From Spirochaeta sp. UBA5339 (GTDB taxonomy: Bacteria; Spirochaetota; Spirochaetia; DSM-2461), in NCBI GenBank assembly GCA_002408085.1, contig DHQL01000003.1, positions 1 through 64,000 on the forward strand: a stretch of DNA of 64,000 bases, given 5' to 3'. Shown here piece after piece: positions 1 to 8,181 of this stretch. Position 1 is the first letter of the stretch, and the number at the start of each line of letters is the position of its first letter. The translations under genes and the position numbers were made by a program. The notes beneath the pieces were generated by a model that was given only the letters and a program-made list of their open reading frames with translations, did not search any database and had not been told where the DNA came from.

Positions 1-420
1 CATGATGCCCTTAAGAAGTGTATTATCGGACCGTCCACGGTTATGATTGCCTCATCCCTCTACAGGGAGACCGGCGGCTTCCGTGACGATATGGAGATTG
101 CCGAGGACTACGAATACTGGCTCCGCCTGACCGCCTTCCATCATGTCGCATATCTGGATGAGGCTATGACGGTAAAGAGGGCGGGACACGGTGATCAGCT
201 CTCCGAGAAGTATGGTCAGATTGAGATTTTCCGTATTGAAGGGCTGAAGGATCTGGTGGACAGGAAGTTCTTTTCTGAGGATCTTCTGAAGCTGGCGGCC
301 CGGGAGCTCTCCCGGAAGTGCAGTGTCTACGGACGGGGCTGTCTGAAACGGGAGAAAACGGAAGAAGGGCAGGAGTATCTTGATCTAGCCGGATTCTATG
401 AAATCCTGGCAGAGACCTGA
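1..420 (+). CDS. Glycosyltransferase family 2, C-terminal part (5' end outside window)
   Basis: The reading frame is already open at base 1 and ends at a TGA at 418-420, so the gene starts upstream of the window. The visible part contains a GGF followed by an E-D-Y-E-Y-W-L-R-L motif, the region that closes the GT-A fold of family 2 glycosyltransferases, where the acidic ED pair belongs to the acceptor or catalytic site. The family transfers a sugar from a nucleotide-sugar donor to a polysaccharide or lipid acceptor. The remaining ~80 residues are a charged helical tail. Substrate cannot be told. The nearby galU (nucleotide-sugar synthesis) fits envelope-sugar work, but that is inference. Confidence 0.8.
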   Translation, partial: HDALKKCIIGPSTVMIASSLYRETGGFRDDMEIAEDYEYWLRLTAFHHVAYLDEAMTVKRAGHGDQLSEKYGQIEIFRIEGLKDLVDRKFFSEDLLKLAARELSRKCSVYGRGCLKREKTEEGQEYLDLAGFYEILAET

Positions 421-495
421 ATCAGCTCAGACTCTATAGACCAGACGCAGGCAAAGCTTGTCAGGTATAAATAATATGTGAAGTAAGGAATAACA

Positions 496-876
496 GTGGG
501 ATCATCAGCAAAAAAACAGCGAAGAATAGACAACCAGATACTGGGTCAGTTTTTTATAGAGAGTCAGGCAGGCAGGGCCCGTCTGAAGGATGTGGAAGAG
601 GTTAAGGAGATTTTGATCAGACTGGGAGAGCCCTTTGCAGAGGTCATTACTGACCGGGAGCTCTTCTACTTCTTTCTTATCTTTTCATGGAACCTCTCCT
701 TTGCCCCCGAAGACAAGGTGGATGAAGAGCTGGAGAACTTCTTGGAGCCCTACAGACAGATCGGCGACCGGTTCTACAAGGCGTCCAGGGAACTGATTCT
801 CTCCATATCCGAGAGAAAGAAGAAACTCTTCCCCCATGAACACTACACCTTCGGCTCATTTGCTCAAGGGGAATAG
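496..876 (+). CDS. Hypothetical protein, 126 aa
   Basis: GTG start with an AAGGAA Shine-Dalgarno about 7 bases upstream. The product is small, charged and mostly helical, with a Lys/Arg-rich start, an aromatic stretch around residues 55-66 and a basic segment near residue 108. No signal peptide or membrane segment is convincing, so it is probably cytoplasmic. I do not recognise the family. It follows the glycosyltransferase by 75 bases on the same strand and may be co-transcribed. It faces galU tail to tail, with a 16-base gap. Confidence 0.6.
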   Translation: MGSSAKKQRRIDNQILGQFFIESQAGRARLKDVEEVKEILIRLGEPFAEVITDRELFYFFLIFSWNLSFAPEDKVDEELENFLEPYRQIGDRFYKASRELILSISERKKKLFPHEHYTFGSFAQGE

Positions 877-892
877 CTGAATTGCGTGAGGA

Positions 893-1726
893 TCAGAGCT
901 TAGCGGCTTCCTCTTTGATGATGGCTTTCAGTTCGGGATCTTCCATGGCATAGCGGAGGGTGGCTCTCAGGAATCCTGAGGGTTCTCCAGTGTCCAGGCG
1001 TTCCCCTTCTGTCTCTTTGTAGACGACCTTGCCCTGGTCCATCAGTTTCTGAAGGGCATAGAGGTGGTAGTATTCACCGCCAGTATGTTTTTCCCATCCC
1101 TCTTCCAGATATTTGAAGAACTCGGGAGTGTAGAGGTAGCGTCCGATGGATACCTCTTTGCTGGGCTCTGTTCCCACAGGGGGCTTTTCGATCATACCCT
1201 TTACATGGAGACAATCGTCTGCCAGTTCAAGGACGCCGTAGCGCTCCAGATGGGGAGGATTGTGTATTGTGGCCATAACGGAGCACCCTGTTTTCTTGTA
1301 GCTGTCTATCAGCTGTGATGTAAGGGGCTTTTCTCCCATATGGATATCATCGGGGTAGGCCACCACAACGGGTTCGTCGCCGATCAGGGGGGCGGCTTGC
1401 AGCAGGGCATGACCGGTTCCCATCATCTCCATCTGGCGGATAAAGGAGAACCGTGCATCACCGGGAGCTATGGACTGAAGCTTGGCATCGGCCCCTTCTT
1501 TTCTGAAGACCGACTCCAGTTCAACCTCTCTGTCAAAAAAATCTTCGAGAACTTTTTTTCTTCTTGAAGATATGACGATAATATCTTTAATGCCTGAGTT
1601 GATGAATTCCTCAATTATGAATGAGATAGAGGGTTTATTGATCAGGGGCAGCATCTCTTTGGGGATTGTTTTGGTCACAGGGAGAAAGCGGGTTCCGTAA
1701 CCTGCAGCGACAATAATACCTTTCAT
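893..1726 (-). CDS. galU: UTP--glucose-1-phosphate uridylyltransferase (GalU)
   Basis: Makes UDP-glucose from UTP and glucose-1-phosphate, a cytoplasmic step feeding glycolipid and polysaccharide synthesis. The protein is 277 residues, close to the family's usual 280-300. The nucleotide-binding start GIIVAAGYGTRFLPVTK is followed by the PKEMLP motif at residues 22-27 and later by an IEKP motif. A longer reading frame exists upstream, but the start at 1726 is chosen because homologues begin at this Met and because AGGAG lies just upstream. Its start codon nearly touches the possible start of the divergent HEAT-repeat gene, so the two share a control region. The 5'-most gene to the left is a glycosyltransferase, a plausible user of the product. 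Confidence 0.93.
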   Translation of the reverse strand: MKGIIVAAGYGTRFLPVTKTIPKEMLPLINKPSISFIIEEFINSGIKDIIVISSRRKKVLEDFFDREVELESVFRKEGADAKLQSIAPGDARFSFIRQMEMMGTGHALLQAAPLIGDEPVVVAYPDDIHMGEKPLTSQLIDSYKKTGCSVMATIHNPPHLERYGVLELADDCLHVKGMIEKPPVGTEPSKEVSIGRYLYTPEFFKYLEEGWEKHTGGEYYHLYALQKLMDQGKVVYKETEGERLDTGEPSGFLRATLRYAMEDPELKAIIKEEAAKL

Positions 1727-1766
1727 GGTATACACTCCTGGAGGGGATTTGGGTTTTGAGTGCATT

Positions 1767-3581
1767 ATGATGGGGGAGGATGAAAAGATCAACCAAAGGC
1801 TTTTTCGGGTCATATTTCCAGTTATCTCACTGCTGCTTTTACTAAGCTCCTGCTCTGTACTGGATCCGACCCGGCTGACCGATGAGTTTGACCGGGTCCC
1901 CATTCTTGAGGAGATCCTGATGCGGGACCGTGTATATACTGTCCGGAATACCGACGAAACTGCCCTGATTGCCCTCCTTGAAGAGCCTTCGGTTCAGGTC
2001 CGCCTGGCCGCCGTTCGCCTTATGGAGCAGAACCCGTCACAGGAAATATACGATGCTCTTATGACGGCTGTTCTGGATCTGGATGAAGATGTCTCAGCTG
2101 AGGCTTCCCGGGTCCTGCTTGACCAGTGGGAGGACTCCTATAAAGCGGTTCTCAGGGGGCTGAGTTCCTCCGAGGCAGCTATTGTCTACTCTTCCATCGA
2201 TTTGATCAGGAAGAAGGAGAGTCAGGATATCTCCGTCTATCTGTTGACCCTCTTCTCCGATACCCGTCCTTCTGTCAGGGCCGCGGCATCACGGGCATTT
2301 GTGGGGCTGAATGAATATGAGCACCCCTGGTTTCAATCCCTGTTAAACAGCCCCCGTCCCATTGTCAGGCAGACTGCCGTAGAGACTCTGCCCCGCTACA
2401 ATAACCCTGAAATTATTCCATCACTGATTGCCTTTATTCTTGATCCAGTACCCGAGGTCAGAACCGCGGCCCTCTTCGGTATTTCTGAATTTGACAAGTG
2501 GGCTCTTCCAGCGCTTCATGAGACACTTCGCTTTACCGCAAACAGGGAATTGAAACTCAATGTACTGGAGATTGTCGACGGAATACTGGAGCCTGAGAGT
2601 ATTCCTGTTCTGGTGGAGCTTTTAAGCAGCGGAGACTCCCTGATTGCCGCCAAGTCCGCAGAGATCCTGTTCCGTCAGGGTCCGGACTCGGTACCCGAGC
2701 TGATGGATAAAATGGATGACATGAACCGGGAAGCGGTTCTCCTCTCCTTTGATCTGATCGGACGTTTTAAGGATCAGAGAGGACTCTTTCGGCTTATTAA
2801 ATATTTTAACCATGAGGATGAGGAACTCAGGCAAAGGGCAGTTGAAATAGTCCGAAGTTATGAGTCCAATGCTTTTCCTGCCCTTATCGAGGGGCTTAAT
2901 GACAGAAGTGAGATGGTTCAGAGGCAGTGTCTGGAGCTTCTGATCGAGCAGAGGGCTCCGTCTCTGGTTTATGAAAGCTCCTCCTATCCTGTAGACCGGG
3001 TCTTTTACTTCTTTGAGACCATGGATGAAGAAACCGTCAGACTCTTTCTGGATGAAGTGAAGCTTTCCAGCCGCTCATCTAATGCTCTGAAGTACCTTTA
3101 TGAAATTGAGCTGAGTACGAGAGACTATCAGTTTATCAGATCTCTCAGGGATCGTGAGCAGTATCCCTACCTCTATTTCTTCAGAGAGTGGGAGGACTCT
3201 ATGATCTCCGCTGAACTCAGCCGGGAAAGTTCATTTTCCTATATGCACTACTACTTTGACACGGGTATGGAGGAGTGGCTCAGAGAGTCTAAACAGCTCA
3301 GGGAGACTGCGGCCCTCTTTGAACGGGCTGCTGCGGCGGCAAGAGATTCTGCAATGAGAACCGGAGCCGGTGCGGCTCCTGAAGACAAGGCGTTGGTGGG
3401 ACGGTACCTTGAGCACCGGAAGAGTCTTGCAGAAAGCTGGCGGGCTCTGAGTTCGGATATAAAAAATCTTGCTATGCTGGTCTTTCTGAGGTACTCACTG
3501 GATATTGAGACGGTAATCAGGGAGTATGATTATTTCAGAACTCTACCTGCAGTAAACAGTCCTCTCCCTCAGAATCTATAG
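1767..3581 (+). CDS. HEAT-repeat lipoprotein
   Basis: An N-terminal hydrophobic segment ends in a lipobox-like LLSSC, so the protein is probably exported and lipid-anchored. The rest is a long run of helical HEAT/PBS-type repeats (phrases such as PSVQVRLAAVRLME, PSVRAAASRAF, PEVRTAALFGI, spaced about 31-37 residues) up to about residue 400. A helical C-terminal region of ~200 residues follows. HEAT solenoids are protein-binding scaffolds and no enzyme domain is visible. The frame is open from an ATG at 1725, but that would overlap the start of galU. The ATG pair at 1767/1770 is a more likely start and keeps the signal peptide intact. It ends 2 bases before the convergent neighbour. Confidence 0.8.
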   Translation: MMGEDEKINQRLFRVIFPVISLLLLLSSCSVLDPTRLTDEFDRVPILEEILMRDRVYTVRNTDETALIALLEEPSVQVRLAAVRLMEQNPSQEIYDALMTAVLDLDEDVSAEASRVLLDQWEDSYKAVLRGLSSSEAAIVYSSIDLIRKKESQDISVYLLTLFSDTRPSVRAAASRAFVGLNEYEHPWFQSLLNSPRPIVRQTAVETLPRYNNPEIIPSLIAFILDPVPEVRTAALFGISEFDKWALPALHETLRFTANRELKLNVLEIVDGILEPESIPVLVELLSSGDSLIAAKSAEILFRQGPDSVPELMDKMDDMNREAVLLSFDLIGRFKDQRGLFRLIKYFNHEDEELRQRAVEIVRSYESNAFPALIEGLNDRSEMVQRQCLELLIEQRAPSLVYESSSYPVDRVFYFFETMDEETVRLFLDEVKLSSRSSNALKYLYEIELSTRDYQFIRSLRDREQYPYLYFFREWEDSMISAELSRESSFSYMHYYFDTGMEEWLRESKQLRETAALFERAAAAARDSAMRTGAGAAPEDKALVGRYLEHRKSLAESWRALSSDIKNLAMLVFLRYSLDIETVIREYDYFRTLPAVNSPLPQNL

Positions 3582-3583
3582 TA

Positions 3584-3916
3584 TCAGGCTTGAATCTGTC
3601 TCTTACCTTCCCAGGCAGTTTTTATGATTTCATAGCTGTTCTTAATATGGACGGAATCTTTAAAGTAGCGGCCCAGCAGTTTCTCTGCTGATCCGTTTAG
3701 AGGAAGCTGATGGGTAAATATAAATGCCGTATCCCGGATAAATGCATCCAGATCCGGGGCATCTTCCCAGACTGTATTCATCCGGAAGTAGATGTAGAGC
3801 TGGGTTCCGGGAAACTCAACACTATCAATAGTATCCAGAATGACTTTAAGAGATTTATCACTGACTTTCTGCACTTCATCCGTAAAGGAATTCAGGGCTA
3901 ATGATTGAACACTCAC
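3584..3916 (-). CDS. Hypothetical protein, 110 aa, probably leaderless mRNA
   Basis: GTG start. The product is a soluble mixed alpha/beta protein without a signal peptide, membrane segment or recognised motif. I cannot assign a family. It is convergent with the HEAT-repeat lipoprotein (2-base gap). A promoter-like TTCACT-N17-TATACT lies on this strand and its -10 box ends 6 bases before the GTG. No clear Shine-Dalgarno is present, so transcription would begin at or within a base or two of the start codon. Confidence 0.55.
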   Translation of the reverse strand: MSVQSLALNSFTDEVQKVSDKSLKVILDTIDSVEFPGTQLYIYFRMNTVWEDAPDLDAFIRDTAFIFTHQLPLNGSAEKLLGRYFKDSVHIKNSYEIIKTAWEGKRQIQA

Positions 3917-3945
3917 TTAAATAGTATATCAGCATGAATTATATA
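3917..3945 (-). promoter_or_regulatory. Sigma-70-type promoter for the 110-aa gene
   Basis: On the minus strand the sequence reads TTCACT, 17 bases, TATACT, then ATTTAA and the GTG start. The -10 box matches consensus at 5 of 6 bases and the -35 box at 4 of 6. The 6-base gap to the start codon predicts a leaderless transcript. This is a pattern match only. Confidence 0.45.
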
Positions 3946-4183
3946 AGTGAATACTAATTTTCTTTTATTGTTGTGAAATTAATATGTTAGGATTTATCTA
4001 TTTTTAAAGAAAGGATTTAAATAAGATGTTATTAGTAAATTTATATTTGAACAAATATAGATTAATTGTTTTCATATATGAACGCAAATCATGAAAAGGC
4101 TTGTCTTATACAGGACTGGCCCCTTCTTCCACTGGTGTTCGGATTGGCTGTCACTGTTTCATCTTTCAGGCAAACTGTCATAT

Positions 4184-4271
4184 GCTGCCTTTCGGCAGCT
4201 TTCGGATAGGGCCGAAGGGTGGCTCACTCCCGCTCCAGGTATTCGCGCGTTCCAGTCGGTTCGAGACCCTT
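4184..4271. repeat. Repeat module copy 1: hairpin, GGCCGAAGGGTG core, 47-base conserved block
   Basis: GCTGCC-TTTC-GGCAGC forms a perfect 6-bp hairpin (4184-4199). It is followed by a GGCCGAAGGGTGG core at 4210-4222, then a 47-base block at 4223-4269 that recurs at 4425-4471 with three differences. The same core follows hairpins in two other intergenic regions of this window (near 22.9 and 33.6 kb). I see no convincing gene here: open frames across the block change between the two copies. Confidence 0.6.
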
Positions 4272-4286
4272 AAGTTCTCAGGCAAT

Positions 4287-4313
4287 AAAAAAGGCCACCC
4301 GATTTGGATGACC
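4287..4313 (-). terminator. Rho-independent terminator, second copy downstream of the tRNA operon
   Basis: On the minus strand GGUCAUCC, a 5-base loop and GGGUGGCC form an 8-bp stem (two G-U pairs) followed by six T. It matches in layout the terminator at 4488-4519. Each lies just downstream (in minus-strand sense) of a copy of the tRNA-Asp 3' end, so it looks like part of a duplicated tRNA-3'-end-plus-terminator module. Confidence 0.7.
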
Positions 4314-4339
4314 TTAATTACTTATGGTTTTAATTGTTT

Positions 4340-4356
4340 CGGAAGCGACGGGTCTC
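4340..4356 (-). repeat. tRNA-Asp 3'-end fragment (17 bases)
   Basis: The bases from the discriminator through most of the T arm of tRNA-Asp(GUC) are repeated here exactly, while the rest of the tRNA is missing. The distance to the intact gene copy (4539) is 199 bases, close to the 202-base period of the neighbouring conserved block. The fragment is therefore best read as one edge of a duplicated unit about 200 bases long. It is not a working tRNA. Confidence 0.65.
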
Positions 4357-4424
4357 CCTTCCGGTCAGAGCCCTCGTGGCTCTTCCCTGCAGGCCCCTCC
4401 TTCCACTGGCGTTCGCCCTCAGGG

Positions 4425-4471
4425 CTCACTCCCGCTCCAAGTATTCACGCGTTCCAGTCGGATCGAGACCC
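4425..4471. repeat. Repeat module copy 2 (47-base conserved block)
   Basis: Second copy of the block at 4223-4269, with three base differences. Upstream it has its own hairpin (AGAGCC-CTCGT-GGCTCT at about 4366-4382) and a degenerate core (CGCCCTCAGGG). The block sits directly downstream of the terminator of the tRNA operon, in minus-strand sense. Confidence 0.6.
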
Positions 4472-4487
4472 GATCCAGTTTTTGTGC

Positions 4488-4519
4488 AAAAAAAAAGATC
4501 ACTCCGAATTGGAATGATC
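4488..4519 (-). terminator. Terminator of the tRNA operon
   Basis: On the minus strand GAUCAUUCC, loop AAUUC and GGAGUGAUC form a 9-bp stem with one G-U pair, followed by nine T. It lies 19 bases after the last tRNA-Asp gene. Confidence 0.88.
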
Positions 4520-4538
4520 TTTAATTCTTATGTTTTAT

Positions 4539-4612
4539 CGGAAGCGACGGGTCTCGAACCCGCGATCTCCGGCTTGACAGGCCGGCGCGATAACCATCTT
4601 CGCTACGCCTCC
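4539..4612 (-). tRNA. tRNA-Asp (anticodon GUC), copy 2
   Basis: 74 bases fold into a cloverleaf. The acceptor stem pairs GGAGGCG with CGCTTCC (one G-U), the discriminator is G, the anticodon stem carries the GTC triplet in a CCTGTCAAG context, and the T arm is GCGGGTTCGAGACCCGT. The 3' CCA is not encoded. It is the last gene of a minus-strand tRNA operon and identical to the copy at 4702-4775 over its whole length. Confidence 0.96.
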
Positions 4613-4701
4613 AATATTATACAGGTTAGGGTCTGCATAAAACCCATGGTTAAAAATAAAAGATGCTCAGAGGTTAACAAAAGTCAACATTCAGCTCTTT
4701 A

Positions 4702-4775
4702 CGGAAGCGACGGGTCTCGAACCCGCGATCTCCGGCTTGACAGGCCGGCGCGATAACCATCTTCGCTACGCCTCC
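4702..4775 (-). tRNA. tRNA-Asp (anticodon GUC), copy 1
   Basis: Identical in sequence to the copy 89 bases downstream, with the same cloverleaf, GTC anticodon, G discriminator and no encoded CCA. It lies 36 bases after tRNA-Arg in the same operon. Perfect identity points to recent duplication or gene conversion. Confidence 0.96.
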
Positions 4776-4811
4776 AAAATAACCCTATCCTGTGCTCAGG
4801 CCTAAAAAAAG

Positions 4812-4884
4812 TACCCCGGGGACGATTCGAACGTCTGACCTGCCGCTTAGGAGGCGGCTGCTCTATCCCCTGAGCTACCGGGGC
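4812..4884 (-). tRNA. tRNA-Arg (anticodon CCU)
   Basis: 73-base cloverleaf: acceptor GCCCCGG against CCGGGGT (first pair G-U), D arm GCTC/GAGC, anticodon stem GCCGC/GCGGC with loop CTCCTAA (anticodon CCT, reading AGG), T arm with loop TTCGAAT and one terminal mismatch, discriminator A. The CCA end is not encoded. It is the first gene of the tRNA operon, 14 bases downstream of a strong -10 box. Confidence 0.95.
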
Positions 4885-4898
4885 ACAGGATGAGACGT

Positions 4899-4927
4899 AT
4901 CTTATATAATCACTAATTTTATGTCAA
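4899..4927 (-). promoter_or_regulatory. Promoter of the tRNA operon
   Basis: On the minus strand: a perfect TTGACA -35 box, 17 bases, TAAGAT -10 box (5 of 6), ending 14 bases before the tRNA-Arg gene. It is the best -35 match found in the window, as expected for stable RNA genes. Confidence 0.82.
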
Positions 4928-5091
4928 CTATGATTTTCATCTTTTTTTCAACCCGGTATTTTCAACTTTAGGCGAATCATTTTTGCCACTTATTGAAGAT
5001 GAATTTTCAAGAGTAGTACTTGATGTATTATGATTTGTTTTATTATTTTGTGCTCAGTGACTTTACGGGTGAAACACAGGAGATTGATGAT

Positions 5092-6342
5092 ATGAGTGAT
5101 CTGCAAAGACAAATAGATACAATTGTTCAGGAAAAATTTTTAAGATATGTGAAAGTCTGGACAACTTCAGAGCCTGAACTGGCTCCGAAAAAGACACCTT
5201 CCACCGCCTGTCAGTGGGACCTGATCAAAATCCTCGAGCAGGAACTGAAGGACCTGGGAGTTCCCGAGGTTTATCTGGATGAGAAGGGATATCTGATCGG
5301 AAGAATTCCGGCCAGAGGAAAGGAGGGACTTTCAGGCCTCGGTTTTATGGCCCATGTGGATACGGCCAGCGATGCCCCCGGTAAGGATGTAAAACCTCAA
5401 ATCCACAAAAACTGGCAGGGAGAGGTTATAAAGCTGACAGGAGATGTGACCCTCGATCCTCAGGATATTCCCGATATGAAGGATTTCGTAGGAGAGACTC
5501 TGATCAGCAGCGACGGAACAACCCTGCTGGGAGCAGATGACAAGGCGGGGATCGCCGAGATTATGACGGCTGTCGAAGTTCTAATGAAAACACCCGGCAT
5601 ACAGCACGGCCCCATTGAGGTTGTCTTTACTCCCGATGAGGAGACCGGCTGCGGCATGGACCGTTTTCCCGTCAAAGAGCTGAAGTCAAAGTTCTGTTTT
5701 ACCCTGGACGGCGGCAGAGAGGGGGAGCTGGAACTGGAGTGCTACAACGCCTGGCGTGTGGATCTTGAATTTTCAGGAAATGTGATCCATCCCGGCTATG
5801 CCCGTGGAAAGCTGGTGAATGCTGTAACTATGGCCTCGGAATTTGTTTCCATGCTGCCCAGAAGCGAGAGCCCCGAGGCTACAGACGGCCGTTACGGAAA
5901 CTACTGGCCCCATGCCATTGAAGGGAATCTGGACAAGGCAAAGGTAACCGTTATGATCCGCGATTTTGATGCGGAGGGCGGAAAGAGACGCCTTGAGGCG
6001 GTCCAAACCTTTGCAAAGGCGGTGGAGGCCTCCTTTCCCGGAGGAAAGGTCGCTGTGACTGAAAAGATGCAGTACTCCAATATGAAAGAGGAGCTGGACA
6101 AGCATCCCGAACTGGAGCCCCTGATGCTCAGGGCCTATGAGAAAGCGGCTGTTATTCCTCTAGTTAAACCGATCCGGGGCGGTACCGACGGTTCAAAGCT
6201 GACGGCCATGGGTGTGCCTACTCCCAATATCTTTGCCGGAGGCTTCAATTTTCACTCTGTTCGGGAGTGGGTTCCGGTAAAATCGATGGTAAAAGCGGTC
6301 AATGTTGTTCTGTCTCTGGTTGAAATCTGGGCAGAGGAGTAA
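5092..6342 (+). CDS. pepT: Peptidase T (tripeptide aminopeptidase)
   Basis: Cytoplasmic zinc peptidase of the M20 family that removes the N-terminal residue of tripeptides. 416 residues, near the usual ~410. The metal and catalytic motifs are all present: GFMAHVDTA (His88, Asp90), LLGADDKAGIAEI, FTPDEETGCGM, TLDGG, and a C-terminal FAGGFNFHS. A longer frame runs up to 5020, but AGGAG at 5078-5083 with 8 bases of spacing supports the ATG at 5092. Its upstream region is shared back to back with the tRNA operon. Confidence 0.95.
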   Translation: MSDLQRQIDTIVQEKFLRYVKVWTTSEPELAPKKTPSTACQWDLIKILEQELKDLGVPEVYLDEKGYLIGRIPARGKEGLSGLGFMAHVDTASDAPGKDVKPQIHKNWQGEVIKLTGDVTLDPQDIPDMKDFVGETLISSDGTTLLGADDKAGIAEIMTAVEVLMKTPGIQHGPIEVVFTPDEETGCGMDRFPVKELKSKFCFTLDGGREGELELECYNAWRVDLEFSGNVIHPGYARGKLVNAVTMASEFVSMLPRSESPEATDGRYGNYWPHAIEGNLDKAKVTVMIRDFDAEGGKRRLEAVQTFAKAVEASFPGGKVAVTEKMQYSNMKEELDKHPELEPLMLRAYEKAAVIPLVKPIRGGTDGSKLTAMGVPTPNIFAGGFNFHSVREWVPVKSMVKAVNVVLSLVEIWAEE

Positions 6343-6412
6343 GGAACACCTTTTTTTCTGAACATTTCAAGAGATAGTGGGAATATCTCCATTCTCTGTG
6401 CTAAAATAGATT

Positions 6413-8176
6413 ATGGAGGGTTCTGTGTTCTATAGAGGACTGGTTCTATTAACAATTCTACCACTTCTCTTGATTGTTTCCTGTTCTCAGGAGAACAGCG
6501 GTCTTCTGGGCTCAAGCAGTGAGAGCAATTACAGTCTTGAGTCCGTTGAGGATGGAACTGTTCTGGAACCCGGCGGACAGATCAATATTGTGCTGTCCGA
6601 ACTCGGCGGCAATGCCCAGTCTGTAAAGGTGTCCCTCCTTGATTCCGAAGGAGAAGTAATTGCCGAAGATACGGTAGATCCTGCCATTCTGAAGGGTCTT
6701 GGAATGCCCTTGGATCTTCCCGAGGATCTGGAGGACGGAATCTATTCCCTGCATTTCGAGGTTTACGAAGGGACAGTTCTTCTCTATGAGGAAAGCCGCT
6801 ACTTCTTTATTTCCGGCGGAAATCTCGGCATCAGCAGTCTAAATACCTATCCTCCTGGAATAAAGCCGAAGGATACGGTTCAGGCCGAGGTCAATCTTCT
6901 GTATCCTGAAGAATCCGACCCCTGGCTGCGCTGGACCCTGGATGGAGCAGTCCTTCAGGAGGGCCCCGTCTCGGAGAAAGGTTTTGTCTGTATCTTTACG
7001 GCTCCCGATAAAGAGGGTGTCTACTCTCTGAGTGCTGAACTTTTTCCCGTCGAACCCCAGGGTGATCATGTAAGTTCCGTATTCAGACGAACTGATATCT
7101 TTGTGTCCTCATCAGGCACTATCTCCTGGCAGATTATTGAAAACAGAGTCTATCGCTATTTTATTGATTTTTCGGACTCCCTATCCAACAGGATGTATGC
7201 TTCTGCCTCTCCTGTGATTACCGGCAATCCTGTCAGAAAGAGTCAGGGCAGCTACAAGGGGTATCAGTTTTCCAATAATGACGGACTGACCTTTGAAACT
7301 TCCGCCCTCCCTTTGACCCGTGAAGGACTGGTCGGTGATTTTATCCTGGCTCTGGTATTCAGTACATCCTCTCTGCCCGCAGAGGGTGAGTACAATGTCT
7401 TTACCGCTGGAGACGGGGAGAGCAATTTTATTATCCGCTATATTGCTTCAAGTAAGGTCCTTCAGGCCGGATTTTCAGGTTCTGATAACAGTTTCACTAT
7501 TGATCTTCCGGTGACTGCCATTCAGGGTGAGGATGTCAGTTATCTTGAGTTAAGTTACACTGTATCCGGTAATTCGGCGGCTTTTAACTGGATCAGCAGC
7601 GGAAAGACCCTTGTCACTTCGAAAGGATCTCCTTTCAGCATCCCCGTAGAAGGTTCCACCCGCATCGGTTCTCTTGCCTCAACACCGGGACTGCCGATGA
7701 TCTGGTATACCCTTGCTCTCTCTTCGGGAGTACCTGAGAAAAAAGCCGGGATACTGACAAGTTCTTCTTCGGTTACCGAGAATCGTAAAGAGGCGGAACT
7801 CTATAAGAGAAGCAGCTCTGTTCCAAAAAAGCTTGATATCAGCAAATTCAATCCCGGATACGGAATCGCTTCATTAGAAGTCCTCTCTGACCCCGGTGTA
7901 AAGAGCTGGACCCTGACCCTCACCGGGAGTGACGGAACAGTCCTTTTCTCCCTTTCCCCGGCTGCCTTCGCTGCTGAAGCCGGAGGAGCTGGCGGGCAGG
8001 AGGGGAAAATTCTTGTCTCCTTTATCAACGATTCAAGAGGTTTCTTTGTGAACTCTTCACTGGACTCGGCTATGAGCGGGCCCTTTCCCTTTCAGGATAG
8101 TATTGATATTAAAATTTCACCGGATACAGATGGTACCATAAGCGGTATCTCATCAATCCGGTATTATCAGGATTAA
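6413..8176 (+). CDS. Lipoprotein, 587 aa, beta-rich, unknown function
   Basis: The N-terminal membrane segment ends in LLLIVSC, a lipoprotein signal, so it is likely anchored in an envelope membrane. The mature part is beta-rich, with Ig-like patches about residues 45-130 (NIVLSELGGNAQSVKVSLLD...). A region about residues 270-430 has alternating polar/hydrophobic strands resembling a LamG/concanavalin-type sandwich (inference). No catalytic motif is seen. A GTG at 6425 has GGAGGG four bases upstream and gives a four-residue-shorter signal peptide. The ATG at 6413 has no Shine-Dalgarno but follows a TGC-TAAAAT extended -10 box by five bases. Either start is possible. The next lipoprotein follows after 5 bases. 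Confidence 0.75.
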   Translation: MEGSVFYRGLVLLTILPLLLIVSCSQENSGLLGSSSESNYSLESVEDGTVLEPGGQINIVLSELGGNAQSVKVSLLDSEGEVIAEDTVDPAILKGLGMPLDLPEDLEDGIYSLHFEVYEGTVLLYEESRYFFISGGNLGISSLNTYPPGIKPKDTVQAEVNLLYPEESDPWLRWTLDGAVLQEGPVSEKGFVCIFTAPDKEGVYSLSAELFPVEPQGDHVSSVFRRTDIFVSSSGTISWQIIENRVYRYFIDFSDSLSNRMYASASPVITGNPVRKSQGSYKGYQFSNNDGLTFETSALPLTREGLVGDFILALVFSTSSLPAEGEYNVFTAGDGESNFIIRYIASSKVLQAGFSGSDNSFTIDLPVTAIQGEDVSYLELSYTVSGNSAAFNWISSGKTLVTSKGSPFSIPVEGSTRIGSLASTPGLPMIWYTLALSSGVPEKKAGILTSSSSVTENRKEAELYKRSSSVPKKLDISKFNPGYGIASLEVLSDPGVKSWTLTLTGSDGTVLFSLSPAAFAAEAGGAGGQEGKILVSFINDSRGFFVNSSLDSAMSGPFPFQDSIDIKISPDTDGTISGISSIRYYQD

Positions 8177-8181
8177 AAAAG

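Noticed and set aside
4340..4552. Integrative element flanked by attachment sites (tRNA 3'-end repeats)
   Set aside because: Only ~200 bases lie between the two tRNA-end copies and no integrase or cargo is present. A simple duplication explains it.
4101..4756. Protein-coding frames across the tRNA region
   Set aside because: They read through tRNA-Asp, terminators and repeat blocks and give the familiar false 'ATGLEPAISGLTGRRDN' translation of a tRNA. No ribosome-binding sites, and the frames differ between the two module copies.
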